From positions 124,001 through 188,000 of the forward strand of contig CAIJOA010000030.1 in the NCBI GenBank assembly GCA_903822185.1: a stretch of DNA of 64,000 nucleotides. The letters run 5' to 3'. Origin of the DNA: an uncultured Rhodospirillales bacterium (GTDB lineage Bacteria > Pseudomonadota > Alphaproteobacteria > ATCC43930 > CGMCC-115725). Both the position numbers and the translations under genes were made by a program. Positions within the stretch are counted from its first letter, which is position 1, and every line of letters begins with the position of its first letter. The notes beneath the pieces were generated by a model. That model was not told where the DNA came from and did not search any database. It saw only the letters and a list, made by a program, of their open reading frames with translations. Positions 31,433-40,770 of the stretch are shown here, in pieces.

Positions 31433-33955
31433 TTATGTCCGCCGCTTCGTCCGTGCCGTCGGTATCGCCTCGAGCGGATTGTCGGGCCAGTTGTGCTTGG
31501 GATAGCGCCCGCGCATCTCGCCGCGGATCGGCGGATAGGAATTGTTCCAAAAGCCCTTGAGGTCGCGTGTGACCTGCAAGGGGCGGCCCGCGGGTGATAG
31601 AAGATGCAGCAGCAACGGCACCTTGCCGCCGGCGATGGCCGGCGTCGATGTCGCGCCGAACATTTCCTGTAGTCTGACCGCGAGGACAGGCACATCGCCC
31701 GCATCGTAATCGATCGGAATATGCGAACCGCTCGGCACGGTAATATGCGTGGGCGCTTTCTCGTCCAACTCGCGGCGCTGCGCGAAAGCAAGACTGGCCG
31801 ATAATGCCCCGGCAAGATCGATATTCTGAAACTGCGTGCGGCGCGCGATGCCTGACAGATAAGGCGCGAACCACTCTTCCAGCGTTTCCAGCAAGGTCGC
31901 ATCGGACCAATCGGGCCAGATGTCGCCCTCGGTGCGGCGCATGAATTCGACGCGCCGGCGTAGATTTTCGATATCGCGGGTCCAGGGCAGGGCGGTGAGA
32001 CCAAGCAGGCGAATACCGCCGAGCAAGGCTTCAAGAACTTGCTCGGGCGCGGCATTGGTGAGCGGTTTGTCCTCAAGCACCAGTGCGCCCAACATCCGCC
32101 GCCGTCGCGCGAGAACGGTTTCGCTGCCGCTGTCCCAGGCGATGCTGTCGTTGGTATCTATCTGATCGACGAAATTTTCTTCGAGTGCCGCACGCGTGAT
32201 GGGCGCGGCGAGAAACACACGCGCGGTACGGCGATCGCCGTCGAGTTCGGCGATGGCGAGGAATTCTTCTTTCGCTAAGGCGTCGGTGGCGGGAAGTTCG
32301 GCGCCCGTGCCGCCCGACAGACGGAACTGACCCGTTGCGCCGCGCGCTTGTCCGATCCGGTCGGGATAGGCCATCGCCAACACGCTGCCGCTCTCGCTTG
32401 CGTCGATGGTTTCATCGTTGCGCAAACGCAGATGACGTTCCAATTGCCGCGCCGATTGCCGCACACGTTCGATGCCGCCGCGGTCGGCTTGCAAGGCGGG
32501 GGGAAGATCGCGTGCCACGTTTCGTTCGGCGGCGAGTTCGACGCGCAATCTCAAATCGACATCGCGATGTTGCGGCGAGGCACGGACGATATCGCGTTCC
32601 ATCAACAGGGCGGCAATCGTCACAGCCAACCGTCCTTGCCCGTTGGCTTTTGCCTTAAGGGCCATATGGGCCAAGCGAGGATGAAGCGGCAACGCCGCCA
32701 TCGCTTGCCCCTCGGGCGTGATGCGACCGTTGCCGTCGAGTGCATTGAGACGCGTGAGAAGTTCGCGCGCCTGTCCCATCGCCGCGCTGGGCGGCGGGTC
32801 GAGCCATGACAGCGACGCGGGATCGTTATTGCCGGATGCAGCGAGCGACAAGAGCAACGGTGCAAGATCGGCTTCGCGAATCTCGGGCGCCGCGTAAGGC
32901 GCAAGCTGCAACTGTTCCGGCTCGGGCCACAGGCGATAGCACACGCCGGGCGACAGACGCCCCGCACGGCCGCAACGTTGTTCCGATGCGGCTTGCGAGA
33001 CGCGCGAGGTTACCAGGCGGGTCATGCCGGTGCTGGGATCGAAGCGCGGACCGCGCGCCAGCCCACCGTCGATGACGATGCGGATGCCCTCGATGGTAAG
33101 GCTCGTTTCGGCGATCGAGGTTGCCAGCACGACCTTGCGTTTGCCGGCAGGGGCCGGGGACAGCGCCGCGTCCTGCGCCGCGGGCGGCAAGTCGCCATAG
33201 AGCGCCGCGACGATAATCTTAGGACCCAGATCGCCCAGCAATCTTTCGACACGACGGATCTCGGCACCGCCGGGCAGGAAGACGAGGATACTGCCGTCTT
33301 CCTCGTCGAGCGCTTTCTCGATCGCGGCGGCGACGCCACGCTCGACGCGATCGGCCGGCGGGCGTTCGAGGTAGCGGCGCTCGACAGGAAAACTGCGTCC
33401 CGCGCTGGTGACCCGCGATGCTTCGAGCAACGCGGCAATACGTTCGCCGTCCAGTGTTGCCGACATGACCAGAAGCCGCAGCTCCTCACGCAAATAGCGC
33501 TTCGTTTCGAGCGTCAAAGCGAGGCCGAGATCGGCATCGAGGCTGCGCTCGTGATACTCGTCGAAAATGACGATGCCGATGCCGTCGAGCGACGGATCGC
33601 TTTGCAGCATGCGCGGCAGAATGCCTTCGGTCACGACCTCGATGCGGGTCTTGGGGCCGACACGGGTTTCGAGCCGGGTGCGAAAACCGACGGTCGTGCC
33701 GACTTCTTCTCCCAGCATCTCGGCCATGCGCCGCGCGGCTGCACGGGCGGCGAGACGGCGCGGCTCCAGCATCACGATCTTCTGTGTCCCGAGCCACGGT
33801 GCATCGAGCAGCGCCAGCGGGACCAACGTCGTCTTGCCGGCGCCCGGCGGTGCTTCGAGGACGGCTGCGCCGTCACGGTCGAGCGCCACGCGCAGATCGG
33901 CCAGCACGGTGCCGATCGGCAGCTTGGTCGCAAAATTTTCGAGCGAAAATCCCAT
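31433..33955 (-). CDS. hrpB: ATP-dependent helicase HrpB
   Basis: The start is the ATG at 33955; the frame is open further upstream but overlaps the divergent gene with unlikely sequence. The 840-residue DEAH/RHA helicase has Walker A GAGKT (residues 38-42), the DEYH box (132-135), SATLDGER, the helicase C domain with ATSIAETSLTIEGI and the arginine-finger motif QRCGRAGRLSPG. The HrpB-specific C-terminal domain begins about residue 500 and closes with KHNWPDNPLEAIPT. It matches the usual E. coli-type length. The role is RNA- or DNA-linked and not well defined. Confidence 0.93.
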   Translation of the reverse strand: MGFSLENFATKLPIGTVLADLRVALDRDGAAVLEAPPGAGKTTLVPLALLDAPWLGTQKIVMLEPRRLAARAAARRMAEMLGEEVGTTVGFRTRLETRVGPKTRIEVVTEGILPRMLQSDPSLDGIGIVIFDEYHERSLDADLGLALTLETKRYLREELRLLVMSATLDGERIAALLEASRVTSAGRSFPVERRYLERPPADRVERGVAAAIEKALDEEDGSILVFLPGGAEIRRVERLLGDLGPKIIVAALYGDLPPAAQDAALSPAPAGKRKVVLATSIAETSLTIEGIRIVIDGGLARGPRFDPSTGMTRLVTSRVSQAASEQRCGRAGRLSPGVCYRLWPEPEQLQLAPYAAPEIREADLAPLLLSLAASGNNDPASLSWLDPPPSAAMGQARELLTRLNALDGNGRITPEGQAMAALPLHPRLAHMALKAKANGQGRLAVTIAALLMERDIVRASPQHRDVDLRLRVELAAERNVARDLPPALQADRGGIERVRQSARQLERHLRLRNDETIDASESGSVLAMAYPDRIGQARGATGQFRLSGGTGAELPATDALAKEEFLAIAELDGDRRTARVFLAAPITRAALEENFVDQIDTNDSIAWDSGSETVLARRRRMLGALVLEDKPLTNAAPEQVLEALLGGIRLLGLTALPWTRDIENLRRRVEFMRRTEGDIWPDWSDATLLETLEEWFAPYLSGIARRTQFQNIDLAGALSASLAFAQRRELDEKAPTHITVPSGSHIPIDYDAGDVPVLAVRLQEMFGATSTPAIAGGKVPLLLHLLSPAGRPLQVTRDLKGFWNNSYPPIRGEMRGRYPKHNWPDNPLEAIPTARTKRRT

Positions 33956-34044
33956 CGTGACGCGACTATAGCGGATCGGCCAAAGCCTCTCTTCCCGCCC
34001 TGGCGATTTCGGGTTTATGCTGACGGGGCAAGGGGAGGTCGCCG

Positions 34045-34806
34045 ATGGCTCCGACGCGCTTGGGATGGATGGCGGTAGTTGCCGGCTTATTGCTGGCCGT
34101 AGTGCCGGCGCAGGCGCAGCAGCGTGTGGATGTGGCATTGGTCCTTGCCGCCGATGTCTCGCGCAGCATCACCACCGACGAATTCCAGTTACAGCGCCAG
34201 GGCTATGCCGCGGCGATTACCAATCTCGATGTCGTCAAAGGCATTCAAGCCGGCAACCGGCGTGCCATCGCCCTGACTTTTGTCGAATGGGCCGGGGGTG
34301 ACGAACAGCAGATCGTGGTCGATTGGACGATCATTCACGACGCAGCTTCGGCGAAACAATTCGCCGACACGCTGTTGGCCGCGCCGCGCGCGTTCTATGG
34401 CCGAACCTCGATCAGCGCCGCACTCGATTTCGCGATGAGCCGGCTGAAGGAAGTCACCGTCAAAGCCGACCGTCAGGTTATCGATGTCTCGGGGGACGGC
34501 ACCAATAATGCCGGTCGATCACTGGCCGAAGCCCGCACCGCGGCGCTGGCGACGGGTGTGACGATCAACGGCCTGGCGATTATCAATAACGGCGGGACGG
34601 GCGAAGTCTTCGGCGGCTTTTCGGGCCATACGCAGCCGCCCGGCGGATTGCCGAACTGGTATCGCGATAACGTCACTGGTGGACCCGGCTCGTTCCTGCT
34701 GACGATCGAGGATTTCGAATCCTTCGGCGACGCCATGACCAAGAAGCTGTTGAATGAAATCGCCAGCCTGTCCCGACCGCGAACGCTGGCTTTGAAAGAT
34801 GACTAA
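34045..34806 (+). CDS. DUF1194 exported von Willebrand A protein
   Basis: The 253-residue protein has a signal peptide (about residues 1-24, VPAQA). The mature part is a vWA domain of the DUF1194 family: an N-terminal ALVLAADVSRSIT with the DxSxS MIDAS metal site, FYGRTSISAALDFAM with the MIDAS Thr/Ser, and VIDVSGDGTNNAG. This family is frequent in alphaproteobacteria and likely mediates periplasmic protein-protein contacts. It is divergent from hrpB, with about 90 bases between starts. Confidence 0.88.
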   Translation: MAPTRLGWMAVVAGLLLAVVPAQAQQRVDVALVLAADVSRSITTDEFQLQRQGYAAAITNLDVVKGIQAGNRRAIALTFVEWAGGDEQQIVVDWTIIHDAASAKQFADTLLAAPRAFYGRTSISAALDFAMSRLKEVTVKADRQVIDVSGDGTNNAGRSLAEARTAALATGVTINGLAIINNGGTGEVFGGFSGHTQPPGGLPNWYRDNVTGGPGSFLLTIEDFESFGDAMTKKLLNEIASLSRPRTLALKDD

Positions 34807-34815
34807 GAGCCGAGC

Positions 34816-36147
34816 TTAGCTCGGCATCTTGGCGCCGTCGGTGATGGCGTTGGTCAGGATCGCGCCACCGAGATTCGCGTCGGTCAAGTCGGCGTCGGTG
34901 AGATCGACGTCGGTCAAATCGGCCTTGGCAAGATTTGCCATGCGCAGATTGGCGCCTGCCAGATTTGCACCTTTGAGGATGCAGCCCGACAGGTTGTCGG
35001 GCCAGAAGCGGCCCGACAGGCTGCCATCGGGCTTGCGCAGTTCGACCGCGTCGAGTTGGGCGCCCATCAGTTCGGCGCCGGTTAGATCTGCTTTGGCGAG
35101 ATTGATACCGCACATCTTGGTCTGCACGAGGTCGGCATGATTAAGATCGGCACCGGACATGTTCGCCATGTCGAGCCGGCCTTCGCGGAATACCGCGCCG
35201 CCGAACTTACATTCGACGAGGCTTGCACCGGACAGATCGACGTTGCCGAAATTGATGCGGACGAAGTTGCGCTTGGTCAGGTCGGCGCGCGTGCCCTTGG
35301 CACCCTGCGTATCGGCCCAGAGAAGATGTTGGGCGATGATCTTCTGAATATCGTCGGCGAGCGTGTTGATCGACAGCGTGATGCGGGCGTTGGCGATGCT
35401 GGCGCGGGCGAAATCGACGCGTTCGATATTGGCGCCGGTGAAGTCGCTGCCTTCGAGATTGGCGCCTTCAACGGTTGCCTCGGAAAGATCTGCGCCGGAC
35501 AGATCGACCCGGATCAGCGATGCGTTGGTGAGATCCGCGCCATTGAGCTTGGCGCCGCGCATGACCGAGCCTTGCATGTTGGCGCGGCCGAGACGCGCGC
35601 CCGTCAGATCGGCATTGGAAAGATCGACGGCGGTCATGTTGGCGCCGTTAAGCTTGGCTTTGCGCAGATCGACCTTGCTCGCGTCAGCCGAGCTGAGATC
35701 CGTCACGCCGGTTTCCGAGCCCTTGAAATTCATCGTGCCGCCTTGCGACGGGCCCATCAACGTGCCCATGCGCAGATCGGCGCCTTCGAGGATGGCGCGG
35801 GTCAAGCGTGCGTCACGCAGGTTCGCGCCCCGTAGGTCGGCTTCGGTCAGATCGGCATCGCAGAGATTGGCGCCGTGGAGATCGGCGGAGAACAGATCGC
35901 AATGGCTCAGGTCTGCGCCGGTTAAGCGGCTGAAGGACAGGTCGCAGCCGGTCAGTTTCGCCGCGCGCAGGACAATGCCTTGAAGATTGGCGCCAGACAG
36001 AACCTGGAACGTCAGATCGGCGCGAACGCCGCCGGACTTCTTGTTCAGCCAACGCTCATGGGCGTCGAAAATGCGGACGATCTCCTCCGGTGTCTTGGTG
36101 ACACTGGCGGTATCGGTATGGGCGAAATTGGCAGCAGAGCGGGACAT
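34816..36147 (-). CDS. Pentapeptide-repeat protein
   Basis: Of 443 residues, about 55 to 440 consist of A(D/N)LxxA pentapeptide repeats, for example SHCDLFSADLHGANLCDADL. They form a right-handed quadrilateral beta helix. Some members mimic DNA and protect gyrase, but most have unknown roles; nothing here points to gyrase. A central non-repeat section (about residues 255-290, NTLADDIQKIIAQHLLWADT) breaks the helix into two blocks. The next gene upstream on the same strand is an unknown protein and may be its partner. Confidence 0.85.
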   Translation of the reverse strand: MSRSAANFAHTDTASVTKTPEEIVRIFDAHERWLNKKSGGVRADLTFQVLSGANLQGIVLRAAKLTGCDLSFSRLTGADLSHCDLFSADLHGANLCDADLTEADLRGANLRDARLTRAILEGADLRMGTLMGPSQGGTMNFKGSETGVTDLSSADASKVDLRKAKLNGANMTAVDLSNADLTGARLGRANMQGSVMRGAKLNGADLTNASLIRVDLSGADLSEATVEGANLEGSDFTGANIERVDFARASIANARITLSINTLADDIQKIIAQHLLWADTQGAKGTRADLTKRNFVRINFGNVDLSGASLVECKFGGAVFREGRLDMANMSGADLNHADLVQTKMCGINLAKADLTGAELMGAQLDAVELRKPDGSLSGRFWPDNLSGCILKGANLAGANLRMANLAKADLTDVDLTDADLTDANLGGAILTNAITDGAKMPS

Positions 36148-36229
36148 GCAAGGGGGACGGTTGCTATGACTGCCGGAAACCCTAGCCCTCGTCAGTTAAC
36201 GCCGACTTAAATCGTTGATTTAGAAGAGG

Positions 36230-37627
36230 TTAACCCGGCGTGGCTGCTGGAACGCGCTGCGCCAGGGCCTTTTTCATCGGATCGGGCAGGCTGCTGGCCA
36301 GGATTTTGGTCCGGAGCGCTGCCAGTTCTGCCCCTTCGCCATCGAGCCGATTGATCGCATCGTGCATATAAGTGCCGATGCCCTGCTGCTGACGCGTCCC
36401 AAGCTTGGTTTTTTCCAGCGTGAGCAATTGCTCGATCTGCGCCTTTGCGTCGGTTGCGGTGAAGCGGACATCTTCCATGCCGCCGACGATATCGAAACGC
36501 CGCGACCGTTTGGCGATGGCGGCGACCATCAAAGGCCCGCCGGCGAGGATACCGCTATCGTCGGTCAGCTTGTCGATCAGAGACTCGAATTGTCGCCGCT
36601 GTGTCATGCTGTCATCGCGCGACAGCGGCTTGTCGGTCGCGAGTTCGCGCTGCAAGCGTTCATAGAGGACGCTGCGCGTTTCGGGCATCGCGGATTGGCT
36701 CATCAGCTTGGCCAAGGTCGGAAAGGATGGCGGCGCACCGGCAAGCGTCGGTTCGTGACGGCCGGCCGCGAGATCGGCAAGTGCCACGAAGGCCGCGCCG
36801 AGATGGGGCTGATTGCCGAGCGTGTCTTTGACCATCGAGACGGCGCCCATCAGCCCGGCGGTCAGTTCATCGATCAACGGCATCAGCGCAGGCGGCACAT
36901 CCACAGCCCAAGCCATGACGGTCTCGAATTTGGTCGCGAAGGCATTCGTGTCTTCGAGCGCGCGCGCGACGGCATACCGTATCCAAAAGGGATGTTCCGC
37001 CGGTTCTTTGACGCTTTGCCCCACGGAGTCGGCCAGCGCGGCGAGCGTGCCGGTGCCGAGCTTTGGAGTCGCGCGCGAGGCGAGGGCGTCGCGGGCTTTG
37101 CCGCTCGCCTCGTTCGCGAATTTTTCGATCGCGTCAGTGCGGACGCGGCGATCGACTTTGCGCATGTCGCTTTGAATGGCGGCCATACGCTGGATCGCGC
37201 CGGGCAGGAGAGAGTCCTGATTGTCGAGCTGCTTGTACCAGCGATGGTTATGCAGCAATTCAGTCGGTGTGATCTGATAGCGATCAAGGAAATTCCGCAG
37301 CAGCCGGCCCATCGCACGGCGGCTCGCCGGCCCGTAGAAATCGACTAGAGTATCGCACCAGGCTTCCTCGTCCGGCGCAGCGGCCAGTCGTAAGGGCGCC
37401 TGACCGGTCGGGCCGCGTTTCCGCTCCAGGATTTGGGTCTCGAAAGATCCGCCGTCGCGGCTGAAATGACCGCGGACGACGCGCACCGCGGCGATGCTTT
37501 CATCGGCATAGAGTTCCTCGGCCCGTGCCAAGGCATCGACCTCGGTGACGACATGGCAATCGAGAACCCAGCGCCCATCGCGTTGCGCCATCACTTCATA
37601 TCGCCGGCCTGGGCGTGCTGTGCTCAT
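36230..37627 (-). CDS. Uncharacterised alphaproteobacterial protein
   Basis: This 465-residue soluble protein has no membrane segment or signal peptide. It starts with a small alpha/beta domain (RYEVMAQRDGRWVLDCHV, VRGHFSRDGGSFETQIL) and continues as a long, mostly helical region (GRLLRNFLDRYQITPTELLH, RRQFESLIDKLTDDSGILAG, QIEQLLTLEKTKLGTRQQQG). I do not recognise the family. It is likely transcribed just ahead of the pentapeptide-repeat gene 80 bases away. The size and clean codon use make it a real gene. Confidence 0.75.
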   Translation of the reverse strand: MSTARPGRRYEVMAQRDGRWVLDCHVVTEVDALARAEELYADESIAAVRVVRGHFSRDGGSFETQILERKRGPTGQAPLRLAAAPDEEAWCDTLVDFYGPASRRAMGRLLRNFLDRYQITPTELLHNHRWYKQLDNQDSLLPGAIQRMAAIQSDMRKVDRRVRTDAIEKFANEASGKARDALASRATPKLGTGTLAALADSVGQSVKEPAEHPFWIRYAVARALEDTNAFATKFETVMAWAVDVPPALMPLIDELTAGLMGAVSMVKDTLGNQPHLGAAFVALADLAAGRHEPTLAGAPPSFPTLAKLMSQSAMPETRSVLYERLQRELATDKPLSRDDSMTQRRQFESLIDKLTDDSGILAGGPLMVAAIAKRSRRFDIVGGMEDVRFTATDAKAQIEQLLTLEKTKLGTRQQQGIGTYMHDAINRLDGEGAELAALRTKILASSLPDPMKKALAQRVPAATPG

Positions 37628-37701
37628 GGTCCCCTAATCAAATCCCCGCAGAATCTTACGCGATTGCCGGAATCTCGGAAAGACCGCATAGTCGGCCTTC
37701 C

Positions 37702-37851
37702 ATGAAATACCTTGCGATCATCGCGGCTATCGCCGCAGCGATTCTCTTATCGCAATTTCTCTTTGAGTTTTACGATTGGAACAAGACTCAGGGTTGTCTT
37801 TCGACCGGGGGACGCAACTGCCGCGGTGGTGCGCAATCGCTTATCCGATAA
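37702..37851 (+). CDS. Small membrane or exported peptide
   Basis: This 49-residue ORF has a strong hydrophobic N-terminus ([20 protein letters not shown]) followed by a short polar tail with two Cys ([11 protein letters not shown]). It might be a membrane-anchored small protein or a cleaved peptide. It has no recognised family, and the start lacks a strong ribosome site. It sits between divergent genes before msrB. Confidence 0.5.
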   Translation: MKYLAIIAAIAAAILLSQFLFEFYDWNKTQGCLSTGGRNCRGGAQSLIR

Positions 37852-37924
37852 TGACGTGTCAGGCTGCCATCTCGATCAAAGGGGGCGGCCACCCTATATA
37901 TCCTTCAGCAAGTGGGAGGCATTT

Positions 37925-38326
37925 ATGACCGATAAAATCGTCAAATCCGATGCAGAATGGAAAGCGCAGCTGACGGACGAGCAATATCAAGTCGCCCGGA
38001 AAAAGGGCACCGAGCGGCCCTTTACCGGCGAATATTGCGATGATCATCAGCCGGGCACCTATGCCTGCGTCTGCTGCGGACAAGAACTGTTCTCGTCGAA
38101 CGACAAATTCGACTCGGGCTCCGGCTGGCCCAGTTTCACCGCGCCGGTCGGCAAAGACAATGTCGCGACCGAAACCGACGGCAGCCATTTCATGGAACGG
38201 ACTGAAGTGTTGTGCAGCAAGTGCGAGGCGCATCTCGGGCACGTCTTTCCGGACGGGCCGCGCCCGACAGGGCTGCGCTACTGCATCAACTCGGCGTCGC
38301 TGACGAAAAAGCCGGCGGACAAATAA
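37925..38326 (+). CDS. msrB: Peptide-methionine (R)-S-oxide reductase MsrB
   Basis: The 133-residue enzyme reduces the R form of methionine sulfoxide in proteins. Visible are the two zinc-binding pairs (CVCCGQELF and [12 protein letters not shown]), the substrate-binding segment [11 protein letters not shown], and the catalytic Cys in [10 protein letters not shown]. The length is typical of the stand-alone cytoplasmic enzyme. GGGAGG lies just upstream of the start. Confidence 0.95.
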   Translation: MTDKIVKSDAEWKAQLTDEQYQVARKKGTERPFTGEYCDDHQPGTYACVCCGQELFSSNDKFDSGSGWPSFTAPVGKDNVATETDGSHFMERTEVLCSKCEAHLGHVFPDGPRPTGLRYCINSASLTKKPADK

Positions 38327-38793
38327 ATCGTTGCTGACCCGGTGCTGCGGATCGTCCGCGCACCGGCTCGCGACCAAAATGACACACTGGCGCGGCTCTT
38401 TGTGTTGCAATGCAACATGGGCCTTAACATTGCCATCTTTTTGGGCAATGCTTTTTTTGAAGAGCATTGGACGCGTGTCCAAATTGACCCCTTTCGCCGG
38501 GCGCATCAGCTTCGGTTCCTTGTGGCCGGAGCCCATAAATTCCTCGCGGTGTGGGGCTAAATCCCCACTGGCCGCCATCGGGGGCTCGCTATCGAAAAGC
38601 ACGTCTCGTGGATCTGCGACCGGCCAAGAGACGGCGCGGTACTGGTCCAATCTTCAAGACACATACGTACATATGCGTAGGACTTTCCGGTCCTGCGCGT
38701 CGTTATGGTTAATGAAACGTAAACCATTCCGGAACACGATATTCGTGTAAGAACTGGCCTTGAACTTGCACATCGGTTGAGTGGAGGTGGAGC
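38327..38793 (+). other. Intergenic region upstream of prkA
   Basis: No convincing gene is present in this stretch; the longest frames have unlikely composition. Short inverted repeats are visible (GGAC-TTTC-CGGTCC near 38681-38694; CACGA-TAT-TCGTG near 38738-38750). They could be regulatory for the prkA operon. The ribosome site GGAGGTGGAG precedes prkA. Confidence 0.5.
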
Positions 38794-40740
38794 ATGATCA
38801 ATCAAGAAAGTCTCTTCGGTCTTTTTGCGAAACAGTACGACACGCAAAAGGAAGCCGAGATGTCCCTTGAGGACTATCTCAAAGCATGCTCCCGTGAACC
38901 GATGGCCTATGCCAGTGCGCCTGAACGCATGCTGGCGGCGATCGGCGAACCCGAAATGATCGATACCAGCCTGGACTCGCGTCTCGGCCGCATCTTCATG
39001 AACCGGACGATCCGGGTTTATCCATCGTTCAAAGAATTCTACGGCATGGAAGAGACGATCGAACGGATCGTTGGCTACTTCCGTCATGCTGCGCAGGGCC
39101 TCGAAGAACGCAAGCAGGTGCTCTATCTGCTCGGTCCCGTCGGCGGCGGTAAATCCTCCTTGGCTGAGCGCCTCAAGGCGCTAATGGAGAAATTTCCGAT
39201 CTATGTCTTGAAGGCGGGCAAGGAGATGAGCCCGATCTTCGAAAGCCCGTTGGGACTGTTCGATCCCAACACGATGAGCGACGTTCTCGAGAAGCAGTAC
39301 AAGATTCCGAAGCGCCGTCTGACGGGTCTCGTCAGCCCCTGGGCGTTGAAGCGTCTCGACGAATTCGGCGGCGACATCTCGAAATTCACGGTCGTGCGCG
39401 TGCATCCCTCGCGGTTGCGCCAGATCGGTATCGCCAAGACCGAACCGGGTGACGAGAACAATCAGGATATTTCGTCGCTGGTCGGCAAGGTCGATATTCG
39501 CCGCCTCGAATTCTTCTCGCAGAACGACGCCGACGCTTATTCCTTCTCGGGCGGCCTCAATCGCGCGACGCAGGGCGTACTCGAATTCGTCGAAATGTTC
39601 AAAGCGCCGATTAAGATGCTGCATCCGTTGCTGACCGCGACGCAGGAGCAGAATTACATCGGTTCGGAAAATATCGGCGCCATCCCGTTCTAGGGCACGA
39701 TCCTAGCGCACTCGAACGAAGCCGAGTGGCAGAACTTCAAGAACAACCGCAACAACGAAGCCTTCATCGACCGCATCTGCGTCATCAAGGTTCCGTATTG
39801 CCTGCGTTCGACCGAAGAGATGCACATCTATGAGAAGCTCGTGCAGACGAGCGAGCTGGCGCAAAATCCCTGCGCGCCCGGCACGCTCGATATGCTGTCG
39901 CGCTTCTGTGTCTTGTCGCGTTTGAAGCCGCATGAGAATTCGAATCTCTATTCGAAGATGCGTGCCTATGACGGCGAAAGCCTCAAGGACACGGACCCGC
40001 GCGCCCGCACGGTGCAGGAATATCGTGATGCCGCCGGTGTCGATGAAGGCATGAATGGGCTCTCGACCCGCTTCGCCTTCAAGATTCTGTCCAGCACGTT
40101 CAATTACGATACGCACGAGGTCTCGGCCGACCCGGTGCATCTCATGTATATCCTCGAGCAATCGATCCGGCGCGAACAGTTTGCCGACGAGCAGGAAAAG
40201 AAATTGCTCGCCTTCATCAAAGCCGATCTGGCGCCGCGCTATGCCGAATTCATCGGCAACGAGATCCAGAAAGCTTATCTCGAGTCTTACGGCGATTACG
40301 GTCAGAACTTGTTCGACCGCTATGTCGCCTATGCCGATGCCTGGATCGAAGATCAGGACTACAAGGACCCCGACACCGGCCAGTTGATGGATCGCGAGCT
40401 TCTCAATCAGGAGCTTTCGAAGATCGAGAAGCCGGCGGGCATCGCCAACCCGAAGGATTTTCGCAACGAGGTCGTGAAGTTCGCCTTGCGCGCCCGCGCG
40501 GCCAACAAGGGGAAGAATCCTTCCTGGACGTCCTACGAGAAACTGCGCGAAGTCATCGAGAAGCGCATGTTCAGCCAGGTCGAGGATTTGCTTCCGGTGA
40601 TCAGCTTCGGCAGCAAGAAAGACAGCGACACCGAGAAGAAGCATCATGACTTCCTCGAGCGCATGACCTCGCGTGGCTACACGCCGCGCCAAGTCCGGCG
40701 TCTGGTCGAGTGGTATATGCGGGTAAACAAGGCCGGTTAA
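38794..40740 (+). pseudogene. prkA: PrkA serine kinase/AAA protein with an in-frame amber codon
   Basis: The whole 649-codon frame encodes PrkA: an AAA domain with Walker A GPVGGGKS (residues 114-121), then a kinase-like C-terminus ending RQVRRLVEWYMRVNKAG. Codon 300 (39691-39693) is TAG, between GSENIGAIPF and GTILAHSNEAEWQNFKNNRN. The sequence continues in the same frame with full conservation, so a single base change (most simply CAG to TAG) explains it. PrkA acts with YeaH and SpoVR in starvation and stationary-phase responses. If real, the mutation splits the protein inside the AAA region; sequencing error is the other option. Confidence 0.85.
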
Positions 40741-40770
40741 GAGGTTCGAGAAAGGAGCGTCTCGCTCGCG

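Noticed and set aside
33956-34138. N-terminal extension of HrpB to 34138
   Set aside because: The extra 61 residues are Pro/Ser/Ala-rich, unlike HrpB, and overlap the divergent DUF1194 gene; the ATG at 33955 fits the family.
38331-38750. Open frame of about 140 codons upstream of prkA
   Set aside because: Composition is unlike its neighbours (many Ser, Arg, Cys, Trp), it has no family resemblance, and its start lacks a ribosome site.
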